A model generated the notes under the pieces. It had not been told where the DNA came from. It made no database searches and was given only the letters and a program-made list of their open reading frames with translations. From a virus: a stretch of 21,891 bases of DNA. The DNA lies in IMG/VR virus record IMGVR_UViG_3300021375_000187, positions 1-21,891 of that record. One strand, 5' to 3'. Of this stretch, positions 8,732 through 15,723 are shown piece after piece (within the stretch, counting starts at the first letter, position 1; each line of letters starts with the position of its first letter). A program made the translations under genes and the position numbers.

Positions 8732-8759
8732 AGAGGGGTCTTAGGATCCCTCTTTTTTT
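8732..8759 (+). terminator. Intrinsic terminator after gp23
   Basis: Stem GAGGGGTC (8733-8740), loop TTAG, stem GATCCCTC (8745-8752), with one G-T pair and an extra A-T pair at the base, followed by seven T (8753-8759). It ends the prohead/capsid transcript. Confidence 0.9.
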
Positions 8760-8783
8760 GTCTGAGTTCTATGCTAAAAGACT

Positions 8784-8791
8784 TATAAATA
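8784..8791 (+). promoter_or_regulatory. T4-type late promoter box upstream of the gp3-position gene
   Basis: Exact TATAAATA, 25 bp after the terminator T-run and 18 bp before the ATG at 8810, so transcription is terminated and restarted between gp23 and the next gene. Confidence 0.85.
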
Positions 8792-8809
8792 GTATTAGGA
8801 GATTATTAT

Positions 8810-9274
8810 ATGGCTACACTAACTTCAAATAAAAACTATTTAAGTCCTGTTGGATTTAAATTTACTATTGACAATCAATTGTACCCTAATTTAGAATACT
8901 TTTGTACTGCAGTATCTTTACCATCAATTAGTATTGCTGAAGCACCAATGCCTTTCAGAGGAGCTAATGTAGGGTTTACTGGAGACAGAATTACATTCGA
9001 TGATTTAACTGTTAAGTTTAATATTACTGAAGATATGGATAACTATAAGGAAACTTTTGATTGGATTCATAATATAGTTAATGTTGGAGAGCAATTTAAA
9101 TCTGATGCCATTTTAAGTATATTAACCTCACACAATAACGTAAGTAAAACTATTAGGTTCTCAGATGTTTTTCCTATTAGTTTAAGTGGTGTTGAATTTA
9201 CAACAGGTGCTACTGAAATTGAATACTTACAAGCAGACGTAACTTTTAAATATACCTCGTTTGAATTTATATAA
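8810..9274 (+). CDS. Second tail-tube-family protein (gp3 position)
   Basis: A 154-aa protein that follows the same pattern as gp19 (3236-3763). FCTAVSLPSISIAEAPMPFRG lines up with FLCKAVAIPSSVIAPIELNFRG, GFTGDRITFDDLTVKF with the AGDRTFEPVTLTV strand, and FDWIHNI with FERWMNGI. It therefore very likely shares the gp19/gp54 beta-barrel tube fold. In marine T4-like phages the gene between gp23 and uvsY is normally annotated gp3 (tail completion/tube terminator), so a tube cap is the likeliest role; a baseplate tube initiator is an alternative. It is driven by its own late box, consistent with a structural protein. Tube-fold membership is seen in the sequence; the exact role is inferred from position. 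Confidence 0.8.
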   Translation: MATLTSNKNYLSPVGFKFTIDNQLYPNLEYFCTAVSLPSISIAEAPMPFRGANVGFTGDRITFDDLTVKFNITEDMDNYKETFDWIHNIVNVGEQFKSDAILSILTSHNNVSKTIRFSDVFPISLSGVEFTTGATEIEYLQADVTFKYTSFEFI

Positions 9275-9276
9275 TA

Positions 9277-9297
9277 ACTACTATCATATATAGTAGT
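9277..9297 (+). other. AT-rich inverted repeat upstream of uvsY
   Basis: ACTACTAT (9277-9284) and ATAGTAGT (9290-9297) are perfect inverted arms around CATAT. The repeat fills the gap between the tube-like gene and uvsY, with no T-run after it. It could be an mRNA hairpin or a two-fold protein site. Confidence 0.5.
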
Positions 9298-9311
9298 ATA
9301 GGAAATTAATT

Positions 9312-9758
9312 ATGTTAGATATTGAAAAAATATTAGAAATGTGGAAGAAAGACTCAAACATTGATGAAATGCAACTTGACGAATCTTCTAAAGACTCAGC
9401 AAAACTCCACGCAAAATACCTCGAATTTGTAACACATAATCGTTTAGATCTTAAGAAAAGAGAAATGGAATTTAAGGTCTTACTTAAAGATAAATGGTTG
9501 CACTATAATGGAAAAATGTCCAAAGAAGATATTGACGATAGAGGCTGGGATTATGATCCATTAAATGGGTTAAAAGTATTAAAGGGTGATATGGATTATT
9601 ACTACGATTCAGATCCTGATATTCAAAAAGCTCAGGCGCGCATTGAGTATCTTAAAACCACTGCAGATACACTAAAGGAAATTTTAGATAATGTTAAGTG
9701 GAGACATCAAACTATTAAGAATATGATTGAGTGGAGAAAGTTTACTAGTGGTATTTAA
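9312..9758 (+). CDS. uvsY: Recombination mediator UvsY
   Basis: UvsY loads the UvsX recombinase onto gp32-coated single-stranded DNA. This 148-aa protein (T4 UvsY 137) is mostly helical and charged, with the layout of the family: an N-terminal EKILEMWKKDSNIDEMQLDE, the SAKLHAKYLEFVTHNRLDLKKREMEFKVL helix, a middle YDPLNGLKVLKGDMDYYYDSDPDI segment matching the T4 KTVLSADKDVLK region, and the C-terminal helix KWRHQTIKNMIEWRKF, which corresponds to the IKHIQDMRAFE end of T4 UvsY. Its stop codon is followed at once by the uvsW ATG (TAAATG), implying translational coupling. uvsX is not in this window. Confidence 0.92.
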   Translation: MLDIEKILEMWKKDSNIDEMQLDESSKDSAKLHAKYLEFVTHNRLDLKKREMEFKVLLKDKWLHYNGKMSKEDIDDRGWDYDPLNGLKVLKGDMDYYYDSDPDIQKAQARIEYLKTTADTLKEILDNVKWRHQTIKNMIEWRKFTSGI

Positions 9759-11270
9759 ATGGACATAGTGACAGTTAAGAAACTTAACGAAACCTTTATA
9801 CAGATACTAACTGATCCTGGTATCGAGCAAGAGTTAACAGAACACTTCTGTTTTTACGTTCCAGGGTATAAATTCATGCCAGCGTATAAAAATAGGATGT
9901 GGGACGGTAAAATACGCTTGTACGATCTTAGGCGTAAGACGTTGTATGGTGGATTGTTCCAATACCTCAATGAATTTTGTGAAGTTAGGGACTACACCCT
10001 GAAGATAGAGGAAGATGAGTACTATTCAAGGCCTGATATTGAACAAATTATTGATATTGAAGGGTTTATGAGTGAATTACGGCCTAGCGTGAACGGTAAG
10101 GGTATTATCCCCCATGACTATCAACTTACGGCACTCTCGCTCTTGCTTTCTAAAACTAAAAGCCTTCTACTATCACCAACGGCTTCTGGAAAGAGTTTGA
10201 TTATATATTTAGCTGTTAGATATTACTTAGAGACGTATGATAACAAAGTCCTTTTAGTAGTACCAACGACGTCACTTGTTGAACAGATGTATTCTGACTT
10301 TAATGACTATTCTCAACTTGAGGATTGGAACGTAGAAGATAACTGCCATAGAATATACTCAGGTAAGGAAAAATATAATATAAAACCTAGGGTCATTATT
10401 ACCACATGGCAATCAATATATAAGATGCACCATGAATGGTTTGAACAATACGGTATGGTTATAGGAGATGAGGCACATTCATTTAAAGCTAAGTCATTAA
10501 CGTCAATATTAGAAAAATGTACGGAAGCTAAATACAGAGTAGGTACGACAGGAACTCTTGATGGTACATTAACTCATCAGTTAGTTTTAGAAGGTTTGTT
10601 TGGGCCTGTACATAAAGTTACAACAACTAAAGAGTTAATGGATAAAAATACATTAGCACAATTAGAGATTCAGGTATTGCTCTTAAAGTATGCTGACGAG
10701 TATTGTAAGCTTGTGAAGAAAATGAAATACCACGATGAGTTAGATTTTATTGTAAAGTACGAACCACGGAATAACTTTATTAGTAATTTAGCTTTAGACC
10801 AAGATGGAAACACACTTATACTATTTCAATTTGTAGAGAAGCATGGTAAACCATTGCACTCGCTTTTACAGGATAAGATAAGTAAACTACCTCGTTCCGA
10901 GGAAAGAAAATTATTTTATGTCTCAGGAGAAACCGATGTCGATACTAGGGAGAAGATTAGATCAATCACAGAGCAACAAGATAACGCAATTATTGTTGCT
11001 TCCATGGGTACTTTTTCTACTGGGATTAATATTAAGCGTCTTCATAATATCGTATTTGCTTCACCAAGTAAGTCCCAAATTAGGGTTTTACAAAGCATAG
11101 GAAGAGGGTTGCGGAAGAGTGCAGATGGTATAAATACTAAAGTGTACGATATTGCAGATGACCTACATTGGAAGAACAAGAAGAATTACACATTAGAGCA
11201 CGCAGGTGTACGAATTAGCATATATAGTAAAGAGAAGTTTAATTATAAAATATTTGAGATAAAAATTTAA
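9759..11270 (+). CDS. uvsW: UvsW superfamily 2 DNA/RNA helicase
   Basis: UvsW is an SF2 helicase that rewinds and branch-migrates recombination intermediates, restarts stalled forks and unwinds origin R-loops late in infection. At 503 aa it matches T4 UvsW. Motifs in order are the N-terminal substrate-binding part (GYKFMPAYKNRMWDGKIRLYD), Walker A SPTASGKS (139-146), TTWQSIYK, the DEAH box GDEAHSF (D237-H240), motif III GTTGTLDG, FQFVEKHGKPL, and motif VI QSIGRGLRK (445-453, with both Arg present). It starts directly after the uvsY stop and its own TAA shares one base with the next ATG (TAATG), so three genes are read as a coupled set. Confidence 0.96.
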   Translation: MDIVTVKKLNETFIQILTDPGIEQELTEHFCFYVPGYKFMPAYKNRMWDGKIRLYDLRRKTLYGGLFQYLNEFCEVRDYTLKIEEDEYYSRPDIEQIIDIEGFMSELRPSVNGKGIIPHDYQLTALSLLLSKTKSLLLSPTASGKSLIIYLAVRYYLETYDNKVLLVVPTTSLVEQMYSDFNDYSQLEDWNVEDNCHRIYSGKEKYNIKPRVIITTWQSIYKMHHEWFEQYGMVIGDEAHSFKAKSLTSILEKCTEAKYRVGTTGTLDGTLTHQLVLEGLFGPVHKVTTTKELMDKNTLAQLEIQVLLLKYADEYCKLVKKMKYHDELDFIVKYEPRNNFISNLALDQDGNTLILFQFVEKHGKPLHSLLQDKISKLPRSEERKLFYVSGETDVDTREKIRSITEQQDNAIIVASMGTFSTGINIKRLHNIVFASPSKSQIRVLQSIGRGLRKSADGINTKVYDIADDLHWKNKKNYTLEHAGVRISIYSKEKFNYKIFEIKI

Positions 11271-11668
11271 TGGACATATCGGTAAGACAATTTAAATTAT
11301 ACAGTGGCGAAGACGTTATTGCTTTGGTCAACAAGGTTGATGGTGAAAATTATATTGTCGAGAGACCGTTTAAACTTATTCAAAACTTAGTTGGTCAATA
11401 CCAATTAACTCCTTGGTTCCAATTTTCAGACCAAACCCTATTTAAAATACTACGATCAAGAATTATTCATTCAGCCGAAATAAGTGCTGAAATAAGAGAG
11501 GCTTACATCAGTATAGCTTCACAGAAAAGAACTTTAGAGACGCCTGTCGGCGATTCGGACTCTGAAGGTCTAGAGGAATATGTCAGAATGTTAAGAGACA
11601 TCGATCCTACTAGTGATATGGAGGAACCATCAGTTGATGATGATACAAAGGAACGAACAATACATTAG
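11270..11668 (+). CDS. Small Sm-like beta-barrel protein, function unknown
   Basis: A 132-aa protein starting on the last base of the uvsW stop. The first 85 residues read like a small Sm/SH3-type barrel found in marine T4-like phages: VRQFKLYSGEDVIALV, then YIVERPFKLIQN, LTPWFQF and TLFKILRSRIIHSAEI, a pattern of short strands with a GE turn. The last 45 residues are acidic and low in complexity (DSDSEGLEEYVRM, then DPTSDMEEPSVDDD). The coupled position after uvsY and uvsW suggests a role with nucleic acid or recombination, but no function can be claimed. A minus-strand promoter at 11702-11730 points into its 3' end. The fold is a tentative recognition; the gene itself is secure from length and coupling. 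Confidence 0.7.
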   Translation: MDISVRQFKLYSGEDVIALVNKVDGENYIVERPFKLIQNLVGQYQLTPWFQFSDQTLFKILRSRIIHSAEISAEIREAYISIASQKRTLETPVGDSDSEGLEEYVRMLRDIDPTSDMEEPSVDDDTKERTIH

Positions 11669-11701
11669 CTTTATATTACCCTCCCTCGGAACCACTCTAT
11701 T

Positions 11702-11730
11702 ATTATACCACGTTTTCTGTAATTTGTACA
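11702..11730 (-). promoter_or_regulatory. Minus-strand promoter of the TGTACA/TGGTATAAT family
   Basis: Read on the minus strand it is TGTACA (11730-11725), 17 bp, TATAAT (11707-11702), with TGG just before the -10. This is exactly the layout of the four + strand copies, and its upstream TGCAGAAA..CCTGTACA is shared with the copy at 15442. Initiation is expected near 11695, running leftwards into the end of the gene at 11270-11668. No convincing minus-strand gene lies downstream, so the product would be an antisense or small RNA. Confidence 0.7.
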
Positions 11731-11758
11731 GGACTTTCTGCAATAAAGGGCAATTAAA

Positions 11759-11962
11759 ATGATATATAAACCTGATCAAAATGAGATGATGTTTTGTGAA
11801 TACAGAATACATCGAAAAGATAAAGCATTAGTACTTGATAAAGAGCTTAATGTTCAAAAGTTTTTTAACTTTAATGATGGGGACACCCTACGCGTTAGCG
11901 TTAATAAAACAGATGAGGGATTCATGCAAACAACATTCACAAAACTATGTACAAATGAGTGA
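11759..11962 (+). CDS. Hypothetical protein, 67 aa
   Basis: A 67-aa frame, MIYKPDQNEMMFCEYRIHR at its start, with no recognised family. It has mixed charge, no signal peptide or membrane segment, and a DGDTLRVSVNK segment that looks like beta strands. A weak purine site (AAAGGG, about 11745-11750) precedes the ATG. The gene sits between the Sm-like gene and gp55, and the -35 box of the gp55 promoter lies inside its last codons. The minus-strand promoter at 11702-11730 starts just upstream and points away, so the two may diverge. No clear + strand promoter was found for it. Confidence 0.6.
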   Translation: MIYKPDQNEMMFCEYRIHRKDKALVLDKELNVQKFFNFNDGDTLRVSVNKTDEGFMQTTFTKLCTNE

Positions 11963-11976
11963 ATTTATGGTATAAT
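11948..11976 (+). promoter_or_regulatory. Early/middle-type promoter for gp55-gp47-gp46
   Basis: TGTACA at 11948-11953, a 17-bp spacer ending in TGG, and TATAAT at 11971-11976. It is one of five matching sites in the window. The extended -10 (TGGTATAAT) is strong; TGTACA is a poor match to the sigma70 -35 TTGACA, so an activator may bind it. The gp55 ATG is 35 bp downstream. Confidence 0.88.
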
Positions 11977-12011
11977 AGTACCTATACAACATTAATAATG
12001 GAGATTTAACT

Positions 12012-12578
12012 ATGGCAGATCCAAAGCAAAAGCCACACTATATTAATAACAAAGAATTTTCACTCGCTGTAGTTGAGTATGTTACTAATAAAAATAAGTT
12101 GGAAGAAGAAGGTAAAGAAACCCCTAAGGTTACTAACTATATTGCCTCTTGCTTCTTAAAAATATCAGAAGGTTTATCCCACAGACCAAACTTTGTAAGA
12201 TACACATACAGAGAAGAAATGGTTATGGATGCAGTAGAAAATTGTTTAAAGGCTATTTCTAATTACAATATTGAAACAGCAACAAGAACTGGAAAGCCAA
12301 ATGCGTTTTCTTACTTTACTCAAATTTGTTACTTTGCGTTTATTCGTAGAATTACAAAAGAGAAAAAGCAACAGGATATTAAATTTAGGTTTATTGAAAG
12401 AATGGGTATCGAAGATTTTGCTCAAATGGGAATGGATGATGCAGGTGCACAACAAACCATGGAGTATGTCGATACACTAAGACAACGAATTGCTAAGGTT
12501 AAAACTTCTGACGAAAAGATTAAGAAGTTTGCTAAGGCAGAAAAAGATTTAGAAAAACTAGAATTATTTATGGTATAA
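12012..12578 (+). CDS. gp55: Late-transcription sigma factor gp55
   Basis: gp55 replaces host sigma on RNA polymerase and recognises the TATAAATA late promoters, working with gp33 and the gp45 clamp. At 188 aa it matches T4 gp55 (185). The N-terminal [15 protein letters not shown] matches the T4 YVNNKELLQAI segment. [39 protein letters not shown] corresponds to T4 [55 protein letters not shown] is the region 2-like core helix. It is the first gene after the promoter at 11948-11976 and is followed by gp47 after a one-base gap. Exact late boxes elsewhere in the window (1439, 3767, 5317, 8784, 20114) are its expected targets. Confidence 0.95.
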   Translation: [188 protein letters not shown]

Positions 12579-12579
12579 T

Positions 12580-13641
12580 ATGAAAGTAGCTATTTTAAAC
12601 GATACACATTGTGGTGTAAGAAATTCATCAGATATATTTTTAAACTATCAAAGAAGATTTTACGAGGAAGTATTCTTTCCTTACTTAAAAGAACATGATA
12701 TTAAACAAATACTTCACCTAGGCGATTACTACGAACACCGTAAATTCGTTAACTTTAAAGCTCTTAACCAAAACCGTAGAGACTTCTTAGAACCAATGCG
12801 AGATGCTGGTATTACTATGGATATTATACCTGGTAATCATGATGTATATTTTAAAAATACTAATGAGCTTTGTTCTCTAAAAGAATTGCTAGGTTATTTT
12901 ACATCTAATGTCAATATCATTATGAAACCTAAAGTATTAGATTATGCTGGTTGCGGTGTTGCTGCAATTCCATGGATTAACAATTCTAATTATGCTGAAT
13001 ATACAAAATTCCTTAAAAACTGTAAAGCTTCTATCGTAGGAGCACATCTTGAGTTAAAAGGTTTTGATATGATGGCAGGTATATCAAATCCTCACGGTAT
13101 GGAATCTGATATATTCCAAAGATTTGAGTTAGTGTTGTCAGGACATTTCCATACGAAATCATCGAGAGGACCAATCCATTATCTTGGTTCACAATTTGAG
13201 TTTACTTGGGCAGATGTTGATGATCCAAAATATTTCCACATATTAGATACAGAAACACGAGAGATTACACCAGTGCGTAATCCTATTACAATGTTTAAAA
13301 AGTTTGTTTATGACGATGAAAAACATGATTATTCTGATATTGATATGGAACAGTTTAAAGAAAAATTTGTTAAGATTATAGTATTAAATAAAAACAATCT
13401 ATACATGTTTGATAAATTTATCGATAGATTGCAATCTACTGAAACATACGAATTAAAAATAGCAGAAAACTTTGAAGAATTCTTAGGAGATAGCGTTGAG
13501 GACGATAAAGTTTCCCTTGAAGATACTACTGTTTTACTAGATTCATATGTTGAAGCTGTCGATACAGAATTAGATAAAGATCATTTAAAAATTGAATTGA
13601 GAAAGCTTTATACTGAAGCTCAGAACCTAGAGGTCGTATGA
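12580..13641 (+). CDS. gp47: Recombination nuclease subunit gp47 (Mre11/SbcD-like)
   Basis: Metal-dependent nuclease that, with gp46, resects DNA ends for recombination-dependent replication and degrades host DNA. All phosphoesterase motifs are present in the 353 residues: NDTHCG (D8, H10), HLGDYYEHR (D49), PGNHD (N86, H87, D88), GAHLE (H156) and LSGHFHT (H189, H191). Length is close to T4 gp47 (339). It begins one base after the gp55 stop and overlaps gp46 by four bases (ATGA at 13638-13641), so the nuclease and ATPase subunits are translationally coupled. Confidence 0.96.
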   Translation: MKVAILNDTHCGVRNSSDIFLNYQRRFYEEVFFPYLKEHDIKQILHLGDYYEHRKFVNFKALNQNRRDFLEPMRDAGITMDIIPGNHDVYFKNTNELCSLKELLGYFTSNVNIIMKPKVLDYAGCGVAAIPWINNSNYAEYTKFLKNCKASIVGAHLELKGFDMMAGISNPHGMESDIFQRFELVLSGHFHTKSSRGPIHYLGSQFEFTWADVDDPKYFHILDTETREITPVRNPITMFKKFVYDDEKHDYSDIDMEQFKEKFVKIIVLNKNNLYMFDKFIDRLQSTETYELKIAENFEEFLGDSVEDDKVSLEDTTVLLDSYVEAVDTELDKDHLKIELRKLYTEAQNLEVV

Positions 13642-15353
13642 TAAATTTTAAGTATGTAAAGTGGAAGAACTTTTTGTCTACTGGAAACGAATTTACAAAA
13701 ATACAACTAGATAAAACACCATCTACTCTTATAGTAGGATCAAATGGAGCAGGTAAATCTACATTACTAGATGCGTTATCATATTCTCTATTTGGTAAGG
13801 CACATAGAGATATTAAGAAAGACCAATTGGTTAATTCTATTAATAAAAAGGGTACTGAAGTAGAAGTTGAATTTGAAATTGGTGGAGTTGATTTTAAAGT
13901 CAGAAGAACTATTAAACCTACTAAGTTTGAGATATTTCAAAATGGAAAAATAATCAACCAAGCAGCTAATGCCAGAGATTATCAAAAGTTTTTAGAACAA
14001 AACATACTTAAACTTAATCATAAATCGTTTCACCAGGTAGTAGTACTAGGTAGCAGTTCGTTTATTCCTTTTATGCAATTACCACCATGGTCGCGTAGAG
14101 CAGTCATTGAAGATTTATTAGACATTAACATTTTTAGTAAGATGAATGGTCTATTAAAGGAAAGGAATTCTAAAATTAAAGATGAACTAATAGATTTAGA
14201 CCATAACTTAGAATTAGTAAAATCTAAAATACAAAGCCAAACTAAATATATTAAAGATCTTCAAGGTATTAATCAAGATATGATTGATGCTAAGTATGCT
14301 ACAATGAAAGAACATAAAACAGAAATCAAAGGATATATCGATAAGTCTGCAGAGCTTAGTGAAAATTTATCTACAAATCTAGAAGAAATTAATAGATCAT
14401 ATGCAGTTACTGATTCTGATATAAGACAACTTCAAAGAAAGGAACACGAACTAACCGATAAAATAAAAGGTATGGTTAAAGAGGCTAGATTTTATGAAGA
14501 CAACGATCATTGTCCTACATGCGATCATGACCTAGAGGATAGTTTTAAAGAAGCTAAACTTACTCAGATTAAAGAGGAAGCGAATAAGATTCAAAACGAA
14601 ATGTCTAAGGTTGTAAAACAAGTCAACTTTTTAGAAAAAGAAGCAACCTTAGCCAAAAAGACAATAGACCATTTACTGAAAAAACAAAATCAAATAACTA
14701 CAAATAACGAAGCTGTAGGTTTACTACAAAAAGAAATCGATAAAATACAAAAAGATATTAGAAGCCTTAATGGTCAATCAGGTGATATAACTACCGCAAA
14801 GACTGACCTATCAGACCAAAGAGAAAAGAAAGATACTATGACAGAAAAGAAATTGTCATATGTAGAAGAAAGAACATACAACGAAGTTATAGGTGAAATG
14901 CTTAAAGATACTGGAATTAAAACCAAAGTTATTAAACAGTATTTGCCTGTAATGAATAGATTTATAAATCAGTATTTACAAGTATTGGATTTCTTTGTAG
15001 CTTTTCATTTAGACGAAGCATTTAACGAAACCATTAGGAGTCGTCATAGGGATGCATTTAACTATTCATCATTCTCAGAAGGTGAAAAGCAAAGAATCGA
15101 TTTAGCATTATTGTTCACATGGCGAATGATTGCTAAAATGAAAAATTCAGCTGCCACTAACTTACTAGTTTTAGATGAGACATTTGACTCATCACTAGAT
15201 CTTGATGGTATTGATAACCTCACTAAAATCCTAAATACACTAGAGGAAGGAACCAATGTGTTTATTATATCACATAAAGGCGATGTTCTAGAGAATAAAT
15301 TTAGGTCTAAAATAGAGTTCTATAAAGACAGAAACTTTTCTAAAATAAAGTAA
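13638..15353 (+). CDS. gp46: Recombination nuclease ATPase gp46 (Rad50/SbcC-like)
   Basis: SMC-family ATPase partner of gp47. In the 571 residues the order is Walker A GSNGAGKST (34-42), a first coiled-coil arm, a zinc hook CPTC (C292-C295), the return arm, the ABC signature FSEGEKQR (479-486) and Walker B LLVLDETFD (D513, E514). A Q-loop-like QVVVLGSSSFIPFMQL follows the first lobe. Length matches T4 gp46 (560). It overlaps the end of gp47 by four bases. A strong hairpin begins right after the stop and ends this three-gene block. Confidence 0.96.
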   Translation: MINFKYVKWKNFLSTGNEFTKIQLDKTPSTLIVGSNGAGKSTLLDALSYSLFGKAHRDIKKDQLVNSINKKGTEVEVEFEIGGVDFKVRRTIKPTKFEIFQNGKIINQAANARDYQKFLEQNILKLNHKSFHQVVVLGSSSFIPFMQLPPWSRRAVIEDLLDINIFSKMNGLLKERNSKIKDELIDLDHNLELVKSKIQSQTKYIKDLQGINQDMIDAKYATMKEHKTEIKGYIDKSAELSENLSTNLEEINRSYAVTDSDIRQLQRKEHELTDKIKGMVKEARFYEDNDHCPTCDHDLEDSFKEAKLTQIKEEANKIQNEMSKVVKQVNFLEKEATLAKKTIDHLLKKQNQITTNNEAVGLLQKEIDKIQKDIRSLNGQSGDITTAKTDLSDQREKKDTMTEKKLSYVEERTYNEVIGEMLKDTGIKTKVIKQYLPVMNRFINQYLQVLDFFVAFHLDEAFNETIRSRHRDAFNYSSFSEGEKQRIDLALLFTWRMIAKMKNSAATNLLVLDETFDSSLDLDGIDNLTKILNTLEEGTNVFIISHKGDVLENKFRSKIEFYKDRNFSKIK

Positions 15354-15392
15354 TCTACATAAAAGTGCATAAAGGTTACATTTTTATGTAGA
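15354..15392 (+). other. Large hairpin after gp46
   Basis: TCTACATAAAAGTG (15354-15367) pairs with CATTTTTATGTAGA (15379-15392): 14 bp with one G-T pair, loop of 11. It begins on the base after the gp46 stop. The run after it is ACAAAAG, not T-rich, so it is not a standard intrinsic terminator on +. It may protect the 3' end of the 55-47-46 mRNA. Confidence 0.6.
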
Positions 15393-15405
15393 CAAAAGTG
15401 TAAAA

Positions 15406-15447
15406 TAGGCTAATTATTTTGCAAATAAATGCAGAAAACCCTGTACA
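15406..15447 (+). repeat. Upstream promoter repeat, copy 1
   Basis: A 42-bp segment that recurs at 17896-17937 with 40 of 42 bases identical. It contains TAATTATTTTGCAAATAAATG and ends in the TGTACA box. The AT-rich half could act as an UP element or activator site. Confidence 0.85.
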
Positions 15448-15470
15448 ATCCACCATCAGCCTGGTATAAT
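15442..15470 (+). promoter_or_regulatory. Early/middle-type promoter for the 74-aa/VWA operon
   Basis: TGTACA (15442-15447), 17-bp spacer ending TGG, TATAAT (15465-15470), then AGTTATATAAATT, which is repeated after the promoter at 17932. The first ATG is 29 bp downstream. Confidence 0.88.
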
Positions 15471-15498
15471 AGTTATATAAATTAAGGAGATAAGGATT

Positions 15499-15723
15499 AT
15501 GAAACAAGGTTTAATTTTACACCACATCGCTACAGGGATCATTCAAGAGGTTCCTTTAAACGGCAAAGAGATGCAATTGGCTATGGATAAAGGCCCTACT
15601 ATAAATGATAGCTGGGACTTAATGGTAGCTTCAGTGGCCTCTAGGTCAGACATTACAATCAACGACGGCAACTGGGATTTAGAAAAAATCGTGGTCGACG
15701 GCGTTTCAAGGGTAGCACATTAA
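15499..15723 (+). CDS. Hypothetical protein, 74 aa
   Basis: No family recognised. The 74 residues, beginning MKQGLILHHIATGIIQEV, look like a small alpha/beta protein with no membrane segment or metal motif; two tryptophans lie in NDSWDLMV and DGNWDLEK, which might be an internal repeat (xxWDL). It has a good ribosome site (AAGGAG, about 15484-15489). Its stop shares one base with the ATG of the 721-aa VWA protein (TAATG), so it is made from the same mRNA and probably coupled to it. A role as a small partner or inhibitor of the VWA/AAA+ machine is only suggested by position. Confidence 0.75.
   Translation: MKQGLILHHIATGIIQEVPLNGKEMQLAMDKGPTINDSWDLMVASVASRSDITINDGNWDLEKIVVDGVSRVAH

Noticed and set aside
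10608-10640. Further TGTACA sites inside genes (5924, 10608, 21278 areas)
   Set aside because: None has TATAAT or a close match 17 bp downstream on either strand, so they are background occurrences.
11129-11136. An exact TATAAATA late box inside uvsW, 133 bp before the next gene
   Set aside because: It is explained by the codons for G-I-N-T in a conserved helicase; all other exact boxes lie between genes or at a gene end. It could still be active, but nothing else supports it.
11630-11812. A 60-codon minus-strand frame near the antisense promoter
   Set aside because: It starts upstream of the predicted minus-strand transcription start and runs through the promoter itself; only its last 11 codons follow an ATG within the transcript.
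12567-12580. TTTATGGTATAATA at the gp55 end, identical over 14 bases to the gp55 promoter -10 region
   Set aside because: There is no TGTACA 17 bp upstream, the bases encode the last residues and stop of gp55, and initiation would fall inside gp47 after its ATG. Most likely chance plus codon use.
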